This document shows positions 40,013 through 47,570 of a stretch of 64,000 nt of DNA, in pieces. This DNA is from UBA4644 sp900555855. GTDB lineage: Bacteria > Bacillota > Clostridia > Oscillospirales > Butyricicoccaceae. The position numbers were made by a program, and so were the translations under genes. The stretch spans positions 1 through 64,000 of the forward strand of contig DAWAJD010000007.1 of NCBI GenBank assembly GCA_052289195.1, read 5' to 3'. Numbering within the stretch: position 1 is the stretch's first letter; the number at the start of each line of letters is the position of its first letter. A model generated the notes under the pieces. That model saw only the letters and a list, made by a program, of their open reading frames with translations, did not search any database and was not told the DNA's origin.

Positions 40013-40030
40013 AACACAGGAGGGATCGCA

Positions 40031-40417
40031 TTGGACATTCGTATTCGTGCCGCCAGTACCCAGCCCATTTATCAGCAGATTGCCGATCAGATCAAAGCCG
40101 CCGTCGTCTCCGGCCAGCTTTCGCCGGGACAGCCCCTCCCCTCCATCCGCGCGCTGGCCCAGCAGCTGCAGATCAGCGTCATCACCACAAAGCGGGCCTA
40201 TGACGAGCTGGAAAAGGAGGGCCTGATCCATACGGTGGCCTCCAAGGGCTGTTTCGTGGCCGAAAACAACGGGCCGCGGATCCGGGAGGAGCGGCTTCGT
40301 CAGCTGGAGGCCCATGTTCTGGCGGCGCTGGAGCTGGCGCCGGCCTGCGGCCTTTCGCCGGAGGATGTGATCGACCTGTTCCGCCTGTTCGCCCAGGAGC
40401 TTTCTGCAAAGGAATAA
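40031..40417 (+). CDS. GntR family regulator, YtrA subfamily
   Basis: A 128-aa protein. The winged helix-turn-helix (PIYQQIADQIKAAVVSGQLSPGQPLPSIRALAQQLQISVITTKRAYDELEKEGLIH) covers about residues 11-70, with a short C-terminal helical dimerisation region of the YtrA type. The start is TTG at 40031 with AGGAGGGA upstream at suitable spacing; no ATG or GTG fits. YtrA regulators usually precede ABC-transporter genes, but here the gene is alone before a terminator. Confidence 0.88.
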   Translation: MDIRIRAASTQPIYQQIADQIKAAVVSGQLSPGQPLPSIRALAQQLQISVITTKRAYDELEKEGLIHTVASKGCFVAENNGPRIREERLRQLEAHVLAALELAPACGLSPEDVIDLFRLFAQELSAKE

Positions 40418-40427
40418 GCCGACATAT

Positions 40428-40461
40428 AAAAAAAGCAGCGCCTTTCGGGGCGCTGCTTTCG
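40428..40461 (-). terminator. terminator of the metallopeptidase-like gene
   Basis: AAGCAGCGCC pairs with GGCGCTGCTT, and on the minus strand the hairpin is followed by TTTTTTTATATG. On the plus strand it also follows the GntR gene, with a weaker T-tract. Confidence 0.78.
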
Positions 40462-40500
40462 TTGCTGCAGTGGATCATGGTTCCTGCCGCACGGGATCGC

Positions 40501-41280
40501 TTATCCCTCTGACTTCCGGATATGCTCCCGAATCTCTGCTTCGTGCTTTTGGCAATAAGCATAGCTGCTTCGCATGAAAGCTTCTATATTCTGGCTTCGG
40601 TACATAGCGTCCAATGTATCAAGAATGGGTTTCCCATCCGCCATCAAGTCGAAGAAATAGGGATAAACACATCCGCCGTTTTCTCTTGGAAAATAGGGGT
40701 TGATGGAGCTGAGCCGTGTATCTCTCATCACAGATTCAACCACCATTTCGCTCAGGATCCATTTGAGCGAGGGCCGTTCATATTCGTCGTAGCTGTCGCC
40801 AAACAACCGGTTCCACACATAAAACCAGACAAAGTGTACGAGCTCATGCAATCCCCCGCCGATCGCGCCCTTTTCGCTGTTCAGATAAAAGGTATCATAG
40901 CAGTGTTCTTTCAGAAAACGCGGCTCAATGGGGTTCATGCTCAAATTGCAGCGCAGGTCATTCAGCAGGCCAGCGCAATCTATGCCGAAGGCCTCTGATA
41001 AAGCGGCTGTGATCTGCGGTTTGCAAGCGTTCCAATGATAAAAATATAAGCGCGCCTTCGCGTTGATCGTGTCCTCCAATTCAGAATAGACGGCTCTCAT
41101 GGTGCGCGCAATGTAGTCTTTTCTTTCGGCAGCCGGCAGACTTGCGGCGAACGCCCGATCAAGTTGCGGATAGAAATGGTATAAAGGTGCAGACCAGAAT
41201 TCAGATACGCCTTCCTCCTGAAAAGACAGGATGCCCTGAATCATATAATCCACGCCGGGATTTACAAATGTAATTTCCAT
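40501..41280 (-). CDS. putative zinc metallopeptidase, HExxH
   Basis: A 259-aa protein with no signal peptide that I recognise. The motif GGGLHELVHFVWF places HELVH at residues 145-149, the zincin H-E-x-x-H pattern. The downstream LSEMVVES (residues 177-183) offers Glu as a third ligand, in the usual gluzincin distance. The region is visibly richer in A/T than its neighbours, so it may have been acquired horizontally. I chose ATG 41280 because an upstream GTG at 41334 lies inside the pxpC stop region. The substrate is unknown. Confidence 0.7.
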   Translation of the reverse strand: MEITFVNPGVDYMIQGILSFQEEGVSEFWSAPLYHFYPQLDRAFAASLPAAERKDYIARTMRAVYSELEDTINAKARLYFYHWNACKPQITAALSEAFGIDCAGLLNDLRCNLSMNPIEPRFLKEHCYDTFYLNSEKGAIGGGLHELVHFVWFYVWNRLFGDSYDEYERPSLKWILSEMVVESVMRDTRLSSINPYFPRENGGCVYPYFFDLMADGKPILDTLDAMYRSQNIEAFMRSSYAYCQKHEAEIREHIRKSEG

Positions 41281-41327
41281 AAGGCCGCTTCCGATCCATA
41301 AATAAATTCTTTTTCCAAGGATTATCG

Positions 41328-42278
41328 TTACCACCGGGCCGGGTCGTCCAGCGCCTGCGCCGCGTGGTGCAGCTGCCGGCGCAGACGGCGCAGCAGCGTC
41401 TGGGCTTCTTCTACCGTGCAGCGCTGAAACCGGATCGTATCCCCCGGCCGCTTTTGCGCCGCCAGCGGCAGATCTGCCGTGATCACCGCGCCCAGCTTTA
41501 CATAGCCGCCGGTGGTCTGCCGGTCTGCCAGCATCAGGATCGGCTGCCCGTTGGGCACCTGAATGCTGCCCATGGCGATGCCGTCGGAGATAATATTGGC
41601 CGTTTTTCCCGGCTGCAGCGGCAGCGGCGGACCCTCCAGCCGCGCGCCCATCCGGTCGCTCTTTGGCCCCAACCGGTATTCGGCGGAAAAAAAGCGCGCC
41701 AGCGTCTCTTCCGAAAAGGCGTCAGCCTGCGGCCCCAGGACCACCCGCACCGGCTGCGCCGGATCATAATCCTCCGGCAGGCGCCGTTCTGTCAGACCGT
41801 GCAGCCAGAGCTGCGGGCTGCGAAAGGCCAGCCGGTCGCCCTTCTGCAGGGCGCGGCCCCGATAGCCGCCAAAGCCGGCGGAAAGACAGGTGCTGCGGCT
41901 GCCCATGACCTCCGGCAGGTCAAAGCCGCCGGAGACGGCAAGGCAGGCCCGGAAGCCCCGCTTCAGCGCGCCCATGCGCAGGATGTCGCCCGCCGAAGCA
42001 AAGTAGGCTCTGCCGCTTTCCAGCGGCGTGTCGTTCAGCGCGGCGGTGCAGTCTGCCCCAGCCAGCGCGAAGCAATTATCCTGTAAAAACCGGAGGACAG
42101 GCCCCAGACCGGTGATCTCCAGCGCGGCTTCCTCCATGGCGTTGCCCGCCAGAAGATTGGCCCGGGCCAGCGCAGACCAGTCCATTGCGCCGCAGACCGG
42201 AACGCCATACTGCTGAAAGCCCCATCTGCCCCCGTCCTGAACGGTGGTCAGCAGACCGGGCTGCAGGATCTCCATCAT
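41328..42278 (-). CDS. pxpC: 5-oxoprolinase subunit C (biotin-dependent carboxyltransferase family)
   Basis: A 316-aa protein of the PxpC/KipA family. The start MMEILQPGLLTTVQDGGRWGFQQYGVPVCGAMDWSA is typical, followed by the GADCTAALN and LAVSGGFDLPEVMGSRSTC blocks and the conserved SDGIAMGSIQVPNGQPILMLADRQTTGGY near the end. With PxpA and PxpB it hydrolyses 5-oxoproline to glutamate using ATP. It overlaps pxpB by 4 nt. In Bacillus, the KipA/KipI homologues also modulate a sporulation kinase, which may matter in a spore former. Confidence 0.95.
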   Translation of the reverse strand: MMEILQPGLLTTVQDGGRWGFQQYGVPVCGAMDWSALARANLLAGNAMEEAALEITGLGPVLRFLQDNCFALAGADCTAALNDTPLESGRAYFASAGDILRMGALKRGFRACLAVSGGFDLPEVMGSRSTCLSAGFGGYRGRALQKGDRLAFRSPQLWLHGLTERRLPEDYDPAQPVRVVLGPQADAFSEETLARFFSAEYRLGPKSDRMGARLEGPPLPLQPGKTANIISDGIAMGSIQVPNGQPILMLADRQTTGGYVKLGAVITADLPLAAQKRPGDTIRFQRCTVEEAQTLLRRLRRQLHHAAQALDDPARW

Positions 42279-42967
42279 ACTGCGGACGCTCCTTCCCGAA
42301 AGGCTTCCGGCGGGACGGCGACAAACCGCACCCGATCGCCCGGCGAAAGCAAAAACCGGCTCTCCCCCTGCTCCGTCAGGGAAAACAGCGTCTCCGGCGT
42401 GCGGCCGATCAGCTGCCAGCCGCCGGGAGAGGCCAGCGGATAGATGCCCGTCTGCGACCCCGCGATGCCTACGGAGCCTGCCGGGATCCGGGTGCGGGGC
42501 GTTTGCAGCCGGGGGCAGGCGATGGTCTCATCCAGCCCGCCCAGATAAGCAAAGCCGGGCAGAAAGCCCAGCATATAGACAAGATATTCCGGCGCGGTAT
42601 GCCGGCGGACGACCTCCTCCGGCAAAAGCCCGGCGTGGGCCGCGACGGCCTTTAGATCCGGGCCGTATTCTCCGCCGTAGCAGACGGGGATCTCTATCAG
42701 CCGCCCCGCCTCTGCCGCCGCTTCCGGCGCAAAAGCAAGGCCGCGGATGGCGGCCTCCAGCTGGCAGAACAGGACCCGGCAGGGGTCATAATGAACGCAG
42801 ACCGTGGTATAGGTGGGGACCAGCTCCAAAACGCCGGGCAGCGCGGCCCGGCGCAGCGCCAGCTCCATGGCCTTCACCCGGCGGTGGACCGCTTCCGATA
42901 CCCGGTCTCCCAGGACAAGCGTCAGTGCGCTGTCGCCGCAGGGCAGGATCCGGATCGTCTCTTCCAT
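42275..42967 (-). CDS. pxpB: 5-oxoprolinase subunit B
   Basis: A 230-aa protein of the PxpB/KipI family: EETIRILPCGDSALTLVLGD at the start, then VPTYTTVCVHYDP, YGGEYGPDLKAVAAHAGLL and the signature YMLGFLPGFAYLGGLDE, then GSVGIAGSQTGIYPLASPGGWQLIG. It forms a complex with PxpC and works with PxpA. The start shares one base with the pxpA stop, so the three genes are translationally coupled. Confidence 0.95.
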   Translation of the reverse strand: MEETIRILPCGDSALTLVLGDRVSEAVHRRVKAMELALRRAALPGVLELVPTYTTVCVHYDPCRVLFCQLEAAIRGLAFAPEAAAEAGRLIEIPVCYGGEYGPDLKAVAAHAGLLPEEVVRRHTAPEYLVYMLGFLPGFAYLGGLDETIACPRLQTPRTRIPAGSVGIAGSQTGIYPLASPGGWQLIGRTPETLFSLTEQGESRFLLSPGDRVRFVAVPPEAFREGASAV

Positions 42968-43734
42968 CAGATCAGCTCCCTCATGGGGCGCAGGGCCACG
43001 CCGTTCTGCTCCAGCGTCCTGCGGATCAGGCGGACGCTTTCCAGCGCGGCTTCATTGTCGCCGTGGACGCAGACGGAAACGCACCGCATGGGCAAAACCG
43101 TCCCGTCGATGCAGGTGACCGTCCCCTCCTGCGCCATCTGCAGCACCCGGCTTGCCGCCAGCGCACCGTCGTGGATGACGGCGCCGGGCCGGCTCCGGGG
43201 GACCAGGCTGCCATCCGGGAGATAGGCCCGGTCTGCAAAGAATTCCCCGGCAAAGGGCAGGCCAAGGGTCTGCGCCGCCTGCCGGAAGGCGCTGCGCTCC
43301 GGCGCAAGCACGATCAGCGAAGGGTCAAGATCCCTTGCCGCGCGGCAGATCGCCCCGGCAAGCCCTTCGTCTTTACAGGCCTGATTATACAAAGCGCCAT
43401 GGGGCTTGATGTGCTGAAGCCTGCCGCCCTGTGCCCGAACGAAGCCTGCCAGCGCGCCCAGCTGATACAAAACATCGGCATAGACCTCCTCCGGCGAAAG
43501 CTTCATTTCCCGCCGGCCAAAGCCCTGCAGATCCGGATAGCCCGGATGGGCGCCCAGGGCAACGCCCTGCCCCTGAGCCGCTTCCACGGTGCGGCCCATA
43601 ACGGTGGGATCGCCGGCGTGGAAGCCGCAGGCCACAGATGCGGAGGTGATCACCTCCATCAGCGCCCGGTCCTGGCCGATGGTATAAGCGCCGAAGCTTT
43701 CCCCAAGGTCACAGTTCAGGTCGATGGCTTTCAT
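42967..43734 (-). CDS. pxpA: 5-oxoprolinase subunit A (LamB/YcsF family)
   Basis: A 255-aa protein. The start IDLNCDLGESFGAYTIGQD is the LamB/YcsF signature, followed by SVACGFHAGDPTVMGRTVE and the block GVALGAHPGYPDLQGFGRR, then VKPHGALYN-like HIKPHGALYNQ. It is the hydrolase part of the ATP-dependent 5-oxoprolinase, which recycles oxidised or spontaneously formed pyroglutamate. The next gene upstream ends 6 nt before it. Confidence 0.96.
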   Translation of the reverse strand: MKAIDLNCDLGESFGAYTIGQDRALMEVITSASVACGFHAGDPTVMGRTVEAAQGQGVALGAHPGYPDLQGFGRREMKLSPEEVYADVLYQLGALAGFVRAQGGRLQHIKPHGALYNQACKDEGLAGAICRAARDLDPSLIVLAPERSAFRQAAQTLGLPFAGEFFADRAYLPDGSLVPRSRPGAVIHDGALAASRVLQMAQEGTVTCIDGTVLPMRCVSVCVHGDNEAALESVRLIRRTLEQNGVALRPMRELI

Positions 43735-43740
43735 CCCGGC

Positions 43741-44217
43741 TCAGTTCCCCTTCTGCTCCCGCGCCGCCTGCTGAAACTGGATCCGGGACTGCCGCAGCTC
43801 CTCCAGAGACTGGGCCATGGCCGATTCCGTCCGCTTCATGGCGTCCTCGCAGTATTCGCCCGCGGCGCGCATCACATCCCTGGCCCGGCGCTCTGCCGCG
43901 GCCACAAGCTCGGCGGCCTTCTTCCGGGCCTCCTGCGTGATCTCATGCTCGCTGGTCTTCTGCCGGGCATAATCGTCCGCCTGCTTCTTCAGATTGTCGT
44001 ATTCCCGCTTACCTGCGGCAATCAGCTCGTTGCGCTTTTCCACGATCTCCTGCGCCATTTTCAGATCGGAGGGCAGATTTGCCCGGATCTCGTCCAGCAG
44101 ATCCAGAACCTTATCCCGCTCCAGAATGCAGCGATCGTTGCCCAGCGGCATGGTAAAGGCGTCTTCCACCATTTCATACAGCGTATTGACCAGCTCGTTA
44201 ATGGGAGTCCCTGCCAT
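43741..44217 (-). CDS. coiled-coil protein (V-ATPase subunit H/E-like annotation)
   Basis: A 158-aa, highly charged protein with a helical N-terminal part (MAGTPINELVNTLYEMVEDAFTMPLGNDRCILERDKVLDLLDEIRANL) and a long Ala/Glu/Lys/Arg coiled coil from about residue 50 to the end. The N-terminal block is conserved downstream of coaD in many Clostridia, often labelled as ATPase-like without evidence. It overlaps coaD by 20 nt. A role in membrane or envelope organisation would fit a DivIVA-like coiled coil, but is speculation. Confidence 0.82.
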   Translation of the reverse strand: MAGTPINELVNTLYEMVEDAFTMPLGNDRCILERDKVLDLLDEIRANLPSDLKMAQEIVEKRNELIAAGKREYDNLKKQADDYARQKTSEHEITQEARKKAAELVAAAERRARDVMRAAGEYCEDAMKRTESAMAQSLEELRQSRIQFQQAAREQKGN

Positions 44218-44704
44218 AAGATACCTCTCCTTTTTTGTCGGTTTGCAGCGCCTGCGCCACCATGGGCGTCACCAGCGCGGAAATGTCTTCTCCGGCCCGG
44301 CTCCGGCGCATGACCTCCGTGGAGCTGAGCTGCTCCAGCCCCTTTTTCGCGGGCAAAAGCAGCGTCTCGCAGGAGGGCGCGTGGGCCAGGTTGTATTCTG
44401 CCATGTCCAGCTCATAGGCGGCGTCCTTTTCGCTGCGGATGCCCCGCACATTGGCGCAGATCCCATGGGCCAGAACATATTCATAGAGCATCCCGTCCCA
44501 AAAATCCACCCGGACATTGGGCAGGTGCGCAACGGCGTCCCGCAGAAAGGCCAGCCGCTGCTCCACGGGGAAGCGATCGTGCTTGTTGGGGTTGATCATC
44601 ATGGTCATGATCACCTGATCAAACAGCCGGGAGGCCCGCTCCGCCAGATCCACATGACCCAGCGTTACCGGGTCGAAGGTCCCGGAGACCATGGCCGTCC
44701 TCAT
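44198..44704 (-). CDS. coaD: phosphopantetheine adenylyltransferase
   Basis: A 168-aa enzyme that joins ATP and 4'-phosphopantetheine in coenzyme A synthesis. The nucleotidyltransferase signature GTFDPVTLGHVDLAERA contains the TxGH-type residues, followed by MMINPNKHDRFPVEQRLAFL, RGIRSEKDAAYELDMAEYN and the C-terminal LSSTEVMRR. Motif positions and length match the family (about 160 aa). The start overlaps the rsmD stop by 4 nt, forming the rsmD-coaD pair common in Firmicutes. Confidence 0.97.
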   Translation of the reverse strand: MRTAMVSGTFDPVTLGHVDLAERASRLFDQVIMTMMINPNKHDRFPVEQRLAFLRDAVAHLPNVRVDFWDGMLYEYVLAHGICANVRGIRSEKDAAYELDMAEYNLAHAPSCETLLLPAKKGLEQLSSTEVMRRSRAGEDISALVTPMVAQALQTDKKGEVSYGRDSH

Positions 44705-45258
44705 GCCTCTTCGCCGCCCTTTGTGATGGTGACCACGGCGGAATGGCCGTAGTGATACCGCCGCAGCACCCGGTAAGGCGCAGGCACCGGCAGCAGCGCG
44801 TCGTTCTCGCCGCTCTCACAAATAATTATACCACCCTCAGACAAAATGTCAATTCGGCAGATCTCCTGCAGCGCCCGGTTCAGCAGCTCGCCGCCGTAGG
44901 GCGGATCCAGAAAGATCAGGCCGAAGCTGTCCTTCTTCTGCCGCTGGAGAAACTGGAAGGCATCGCCGCAGACCAGACGGCACTGGTCTTCAAATTTACA
45001 GCCCCGGATATTGCTCTCGATGACCTTCTGCGCGCCCCGGTCGCTCTCCACGATGACGCAGCTCTCCGCGCCCCGGGAAACGGCCTCCAGCCCCAGCTGG
45101 CCGCTGCCGCCGAACAGATCCAGCGCCTTTCGGCCCTCGATATCCCATTGAACGATGCTGAACACCGATTCCTTGACGCGCTCCGTGGTGGGTCTGGTAT
45201 GAAGCCCCTCCGGCGTCTGCAGACGCTTTCCGCGGGCCTTTCCTGTAATGATCCTCAT
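44701..45258 (-). CDS. rsmD: 16S rRNA (guanine(966)-N(2))-methyltransferase
   Basis: A 185-aa Rossmann-fold methyltransferase. RIITGKARGKRLQTPEGLHTRPTTERVKESVF is the RsmD start, ALDLFGGSGQLGLEAVSRGA the SAM-binding motif I, and LIFLDPPYGGELL the N-methyltransferase motif IV (DPPY). It methylates helix 31 of 16S rRNA late in 30S assembly. It overlaps the uvrC stop by 4 nt. Confidence 0.97.
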   Translation of the reverse strand: MRIITGKARGKRLQTPEGLHTRPTTERVKESVFSIVQWDIEGRKALDLFGGSGQLGLEAVSRGAESCVIVESDRGAQKVIESNIRGCKFEDQCRLVCGDAFQFLQRQKKDSFGLIFLDPPYGGELLNRALQEICRIDILSEGGIIICESGENDALLPVPAPYRVLRRYHYGHSAVVTITKGGEEA

Positions 45259-47078
45259 GTGAGCTCCTCCTTCAGATGATGATAGACGGCTTCTGCCACG
45301 GCCTGCGGCAGGACCTGCTGCAGCTCCTCCAGCGAAGCCTCGCGGATGGCCCGCACCGTGCCGAACCGCTTCAGCAGGGCCTTTTCCCGCACGGGGCCAA
45401 GCCCGGGGATGTTTTCCAGCGACGATTTCCGCATCTGCCGGCCCCGCAGGCTGCGATGGTATTCGATGGCAAAGCGGTGGGTCTCCTCCTGGATCCGGCC
45501 GATGAGGGCAAAGACTGCCGGCGTCGCGGCAATGCCGATCTCCCTGCCGTCTGCGGAGACCAACGCCCGGGTGCGGTGGTGGCTGTCCTTGACCATGCCG
45601 TAGACGGGGATGTCCAGCTTTCTGGCCCGGAGCTGCTCCAGCGCCATTTTGGTCTGGCCTGCGCCGCCGTCGATGAGCAAAAGGTCCGGCAGGGGCAAAA
45701 AGCCCTCGTCCCCCGCCAGCGCCCGGTCCAGCCTGCGGCCCAGGACCTCATACATGGCGCCGTAGTCGTCGCCGCCGGCGGCGGTCTTGATCTTATACTT
45801 TTTATAGGCGCTCTTCAGCGGCCTGCCGCTGCGGAACACAGTCATGGAAGCCACCGGATCCGTCCCGGCGGTGTTGGAGATGTCATAGGCCTCCATCCGC
45901 ACAGGCGGAGCCGCCAGCCCCAGCATCTGCTGCAAAAGCTGCAGGGTCTTCCCTGTGCGTTCCTCCGCCGCTTCCGCTTCCTTGAGCTCCAGCTGCGCGT
46001 TGTCCATGGCCAGCTGGACCTCCCTGCGCTTTTCGCCCCGCTGGGGCAGCAGCAGGGTGCAGCGGCTCTCCCGCAGGTCGGAGAGATAATCCTCCATGGC
46101 CTGCTGGTTTTCGATCTCATGGGAAAGGCAGACGGTCCTTGGCGCCCAGTTCAGCTGGGTATAATACTGCTGCAGAAAGCTCTCCAGCGCGTCGGGCGCG
46201 TCGCCCTCGTCCAGACCGTCCAGAAAGACCGATCTCCGGTCTACCAAAACGCCGCCTTTATAGGAGAGCCGGACGATGCAGGCCCGGCTGCCCCGCAGGG
46301 CAAAGGCCACCGCATCGGTATCTGCTCCGCCGGCCACCACCGCGATCCGCAGCTGCCGCAGCCGCTGGACGGCGCGGATCCTGTCGCGAAAAGCGGCGGC
46401 CTGTTCAAAGGCCAGCTGCTCCGCCGCCAGCTCCATGCTCTGCTGGAGCTGGGCCTCCAGCTCCTCGCTCTTCCCCTCCAGCACCTGGATACACTGGCGG
46501 ATCAGTTCCTGATAATCCTCCGGCGAGAGCCTTCCCGTGCAGACGCCGCAGCATTTTTTCATGTCCAGCTGCAGGCAGGGGCGCTCCTTGCCGATGTCCC
46601 GGGGGAAGCGGCGGCTGCAGCTGGGCAGCAGAAAGGTCTCGGAAAGGAGACGGATGGCCTGATTGGCCGTCCCCCGTCCGCCGTAGGGGCCGAAATACCG
46701 GGCGCCGTCCCGCTCCCGCTTGCCGGCGACGGTGGGCCTTGGATAGTCTTCCCGGCCGATGCGGATGAAGGGATAGCCCTTGTCGTCCTTCAGCAGGATA
46801 TTGTATTTGGGCTTGTATTTTTTGATCAGCGTGTTTTCCAGCAGCAGGGCGTCCAGCTCGGAGGAGGCAAAAATCGTCTCAAAATGGTCGATGTTGGAGA
46901 CCATCCGCCGGGTCTTCACCGTGTGAGACGCCAGATCGGCAAAATACTGGCTCACCCGGCTGCGCAGGCTTTTGGCCTTGCCCACATAGATCACCGTCCC
47001 CGTCCGGTCGTGCATCAGATAGACGCCGGGCAGCTGGGGCAGACGATGTGCCTTATCCTTCAGCTCTTCAAAGGTCAT
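45255..47078 (-). CDS. uvrC: excinuclease ABC subunit C
   Basis: A 607-aa nucleotide-excision-repair nuclease. The GIY-YIG domain starts at LPGVYLMHDRTGTVIYVGKAKSLRSRV, followed by the Cys-containing SCSRRFPRDIGKERPCLQLDMKKCCGVC, a UVR motif, the RNase H-like catalytic region (LLLIDGGAGQTKMALEQLR) and a C-terminal helix-hairpin-helix (ENIPGLGPVREKALLKRFG). The start ATG (MTFEELKDK) follows GGAG; an in-frame TTG four codons upstream lies on the Shine-Dalgarno itself. The gene continues into rsmD-coaD. Confidence 0.97.
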   Translation of the reverse strand: MTFEELKDKAHRLPQLPGVYLMHDRTGTVIYVGKAKSLRSRVSQYFADLASHTVKTRRMVSNIDHFETIFASSELDALLLENTLIKKYKPKYNILLKDDKGYPFIRIGREDYPRPTVAGKRERDGARYFGPYGGRGTANQAIRLLSETFLLPSCSRRFPRDIGKERPCLQLDMKKCCGVCTGRLSPEDYQELIRQCIQVLEGKSEELEAQLQQSMELAAEQLAFEQAAAFRDRIRAVQRLRQLRIAVVAGGADTDAVAFALRGSRACIVRLSYKGGVLVDRRSVFLDGLDEGDAPDALESFLQQYYTQLNWAPRTVCLSHEIENQQAMEDYLSDLRESRCTLLLPQRGEKRREVQLAMDNAQLELKEAEAAEERTGKTLQLLQQMLGLAAPPVRMEAYDISNTAGTDPVASMTVFRSGRPLKSAYKKYKIKTAAGGDDYGAMYEVLGRRLDRALAGDEGFLPLPDLLLIDGGAGQTKMALEQLRARKLDIPVYGMVKDSHHRTRALVSADGREIGIAATPAVFALIGRIQEETHRFAIEYHRSLRGRQMRKSSLENIPGLGPVREKALLKRFGTVRAIREASLEELQQVLPQAVAEAVYHHLKEELT

Positions 47079-47092
47079 AGCGTTCTCCAATA

Positions 47093-47122
47093 GTAAAAAT
47101 GCGTCCCGCGACCGGGACGCAT
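47093..47122 (-). terminator. terminator of the HPr-like gene
   Basis: ATGCGTCCCG pairs with CGGGACGCAT. On the minus strand it is followed by TTTTTAC. It separates the HPr-like gene from uvrC. Confidence 0.85.
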
Positions 47123-47144
47123 GGATTGTTGGCGCTCAGCAAAA

Positions 47145-47408
47145 TTATTCGCCGAAATTGCTTTCGATCAGCTCGCAAAGCGCATTGACGGCTTCTGTCT
47201 CATCAGGGCCTTCAGCGGAAATGGTGATCGTGCTTCCTTTGGTGATGCCCAGCGACAAAACGCCCAGAAGACTCTTGGCGTTGACCTTGCGCTCAGCCTT
47301 TTCCACCATCATCGTACTCCGAAATTCATTGGCTTTCTGGATAAAAAAAGTTGCAGGTCTCGCATAAAGACCGGTCTGATTCGTTACGGTGACTTCTTTA
47401 GAAAACAT
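47145..47408 (-). CDS. HPr-like protein lacking His15 (Crh-like)
   Basis: An 87-aa protein, the full normal length of HPr. Residues 13-19 are GLYARPA: His15, the site phosphorylated by enzyme I, is Tyr15. The regulatory site is kept (NAKSLLGVLSLG with Ser46). This is the pattern of Bacillus Crh, where Gln15 replaces His15 and Ser46 phosphorylation still links to CcpA. It therefore cannot carry PTS phosphate in the usual way and is probably a regulator. The start MFSKEV is preceded by GAGG; two upstream in-frame ATGs lie before that site. It has its own promoter and terminator. Confidence 0.9.
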   Translation of the reverse strand: MFSKEVTVTNQTGLYARPATFFIQKANEFRSTMMVEKAERKVNAKSLLGVLSLGITKGSTITISAEGPDETEAVNALCELIESNFGE

Positions 47409-47446
47409 AAGCATCCTCGCTTCCTTCATATTCGTTCTCTTTTATT

Positions 47447-47475
47447 ATGATACCAAAGTTTTGCCAAAATGGCAA
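47447..47475 (-). promoter_or_regulatory. promoter of the HPr-like gene
   Basis: On the minus strand: TTGCCA (complement of 47470-47475), a 17-bp spacer and TATCAT (complement of 47447-47452), about 35 nt before the start codon. Confidence 0.7.
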
Positions 47476-47570
47476 TGCCAAATTTCTATCAAAATTCACA
47501 AAAGCGCCTTGGAGGTCTTTTACTTCCTGCGGAAAAACTACAGAAATTCGCCGCCTGCGCCGCGCAAGGC

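Noticed and set aside
45276..47093. A 605-codon plus-strand frame over uvrC.
   Set aside because: Shadow frame; the minus strand has the full GIY-YIG, UVR and HhH architecture of UvrC.
47409..47429. An earlier ATG for the HPr-like gene (MKEARML..).
   Set aside because: It lies before the GAGG ribosome-binding site. The later ATG gives the exact 87-aa HPr length with Tyr15 and Ser46 in register.
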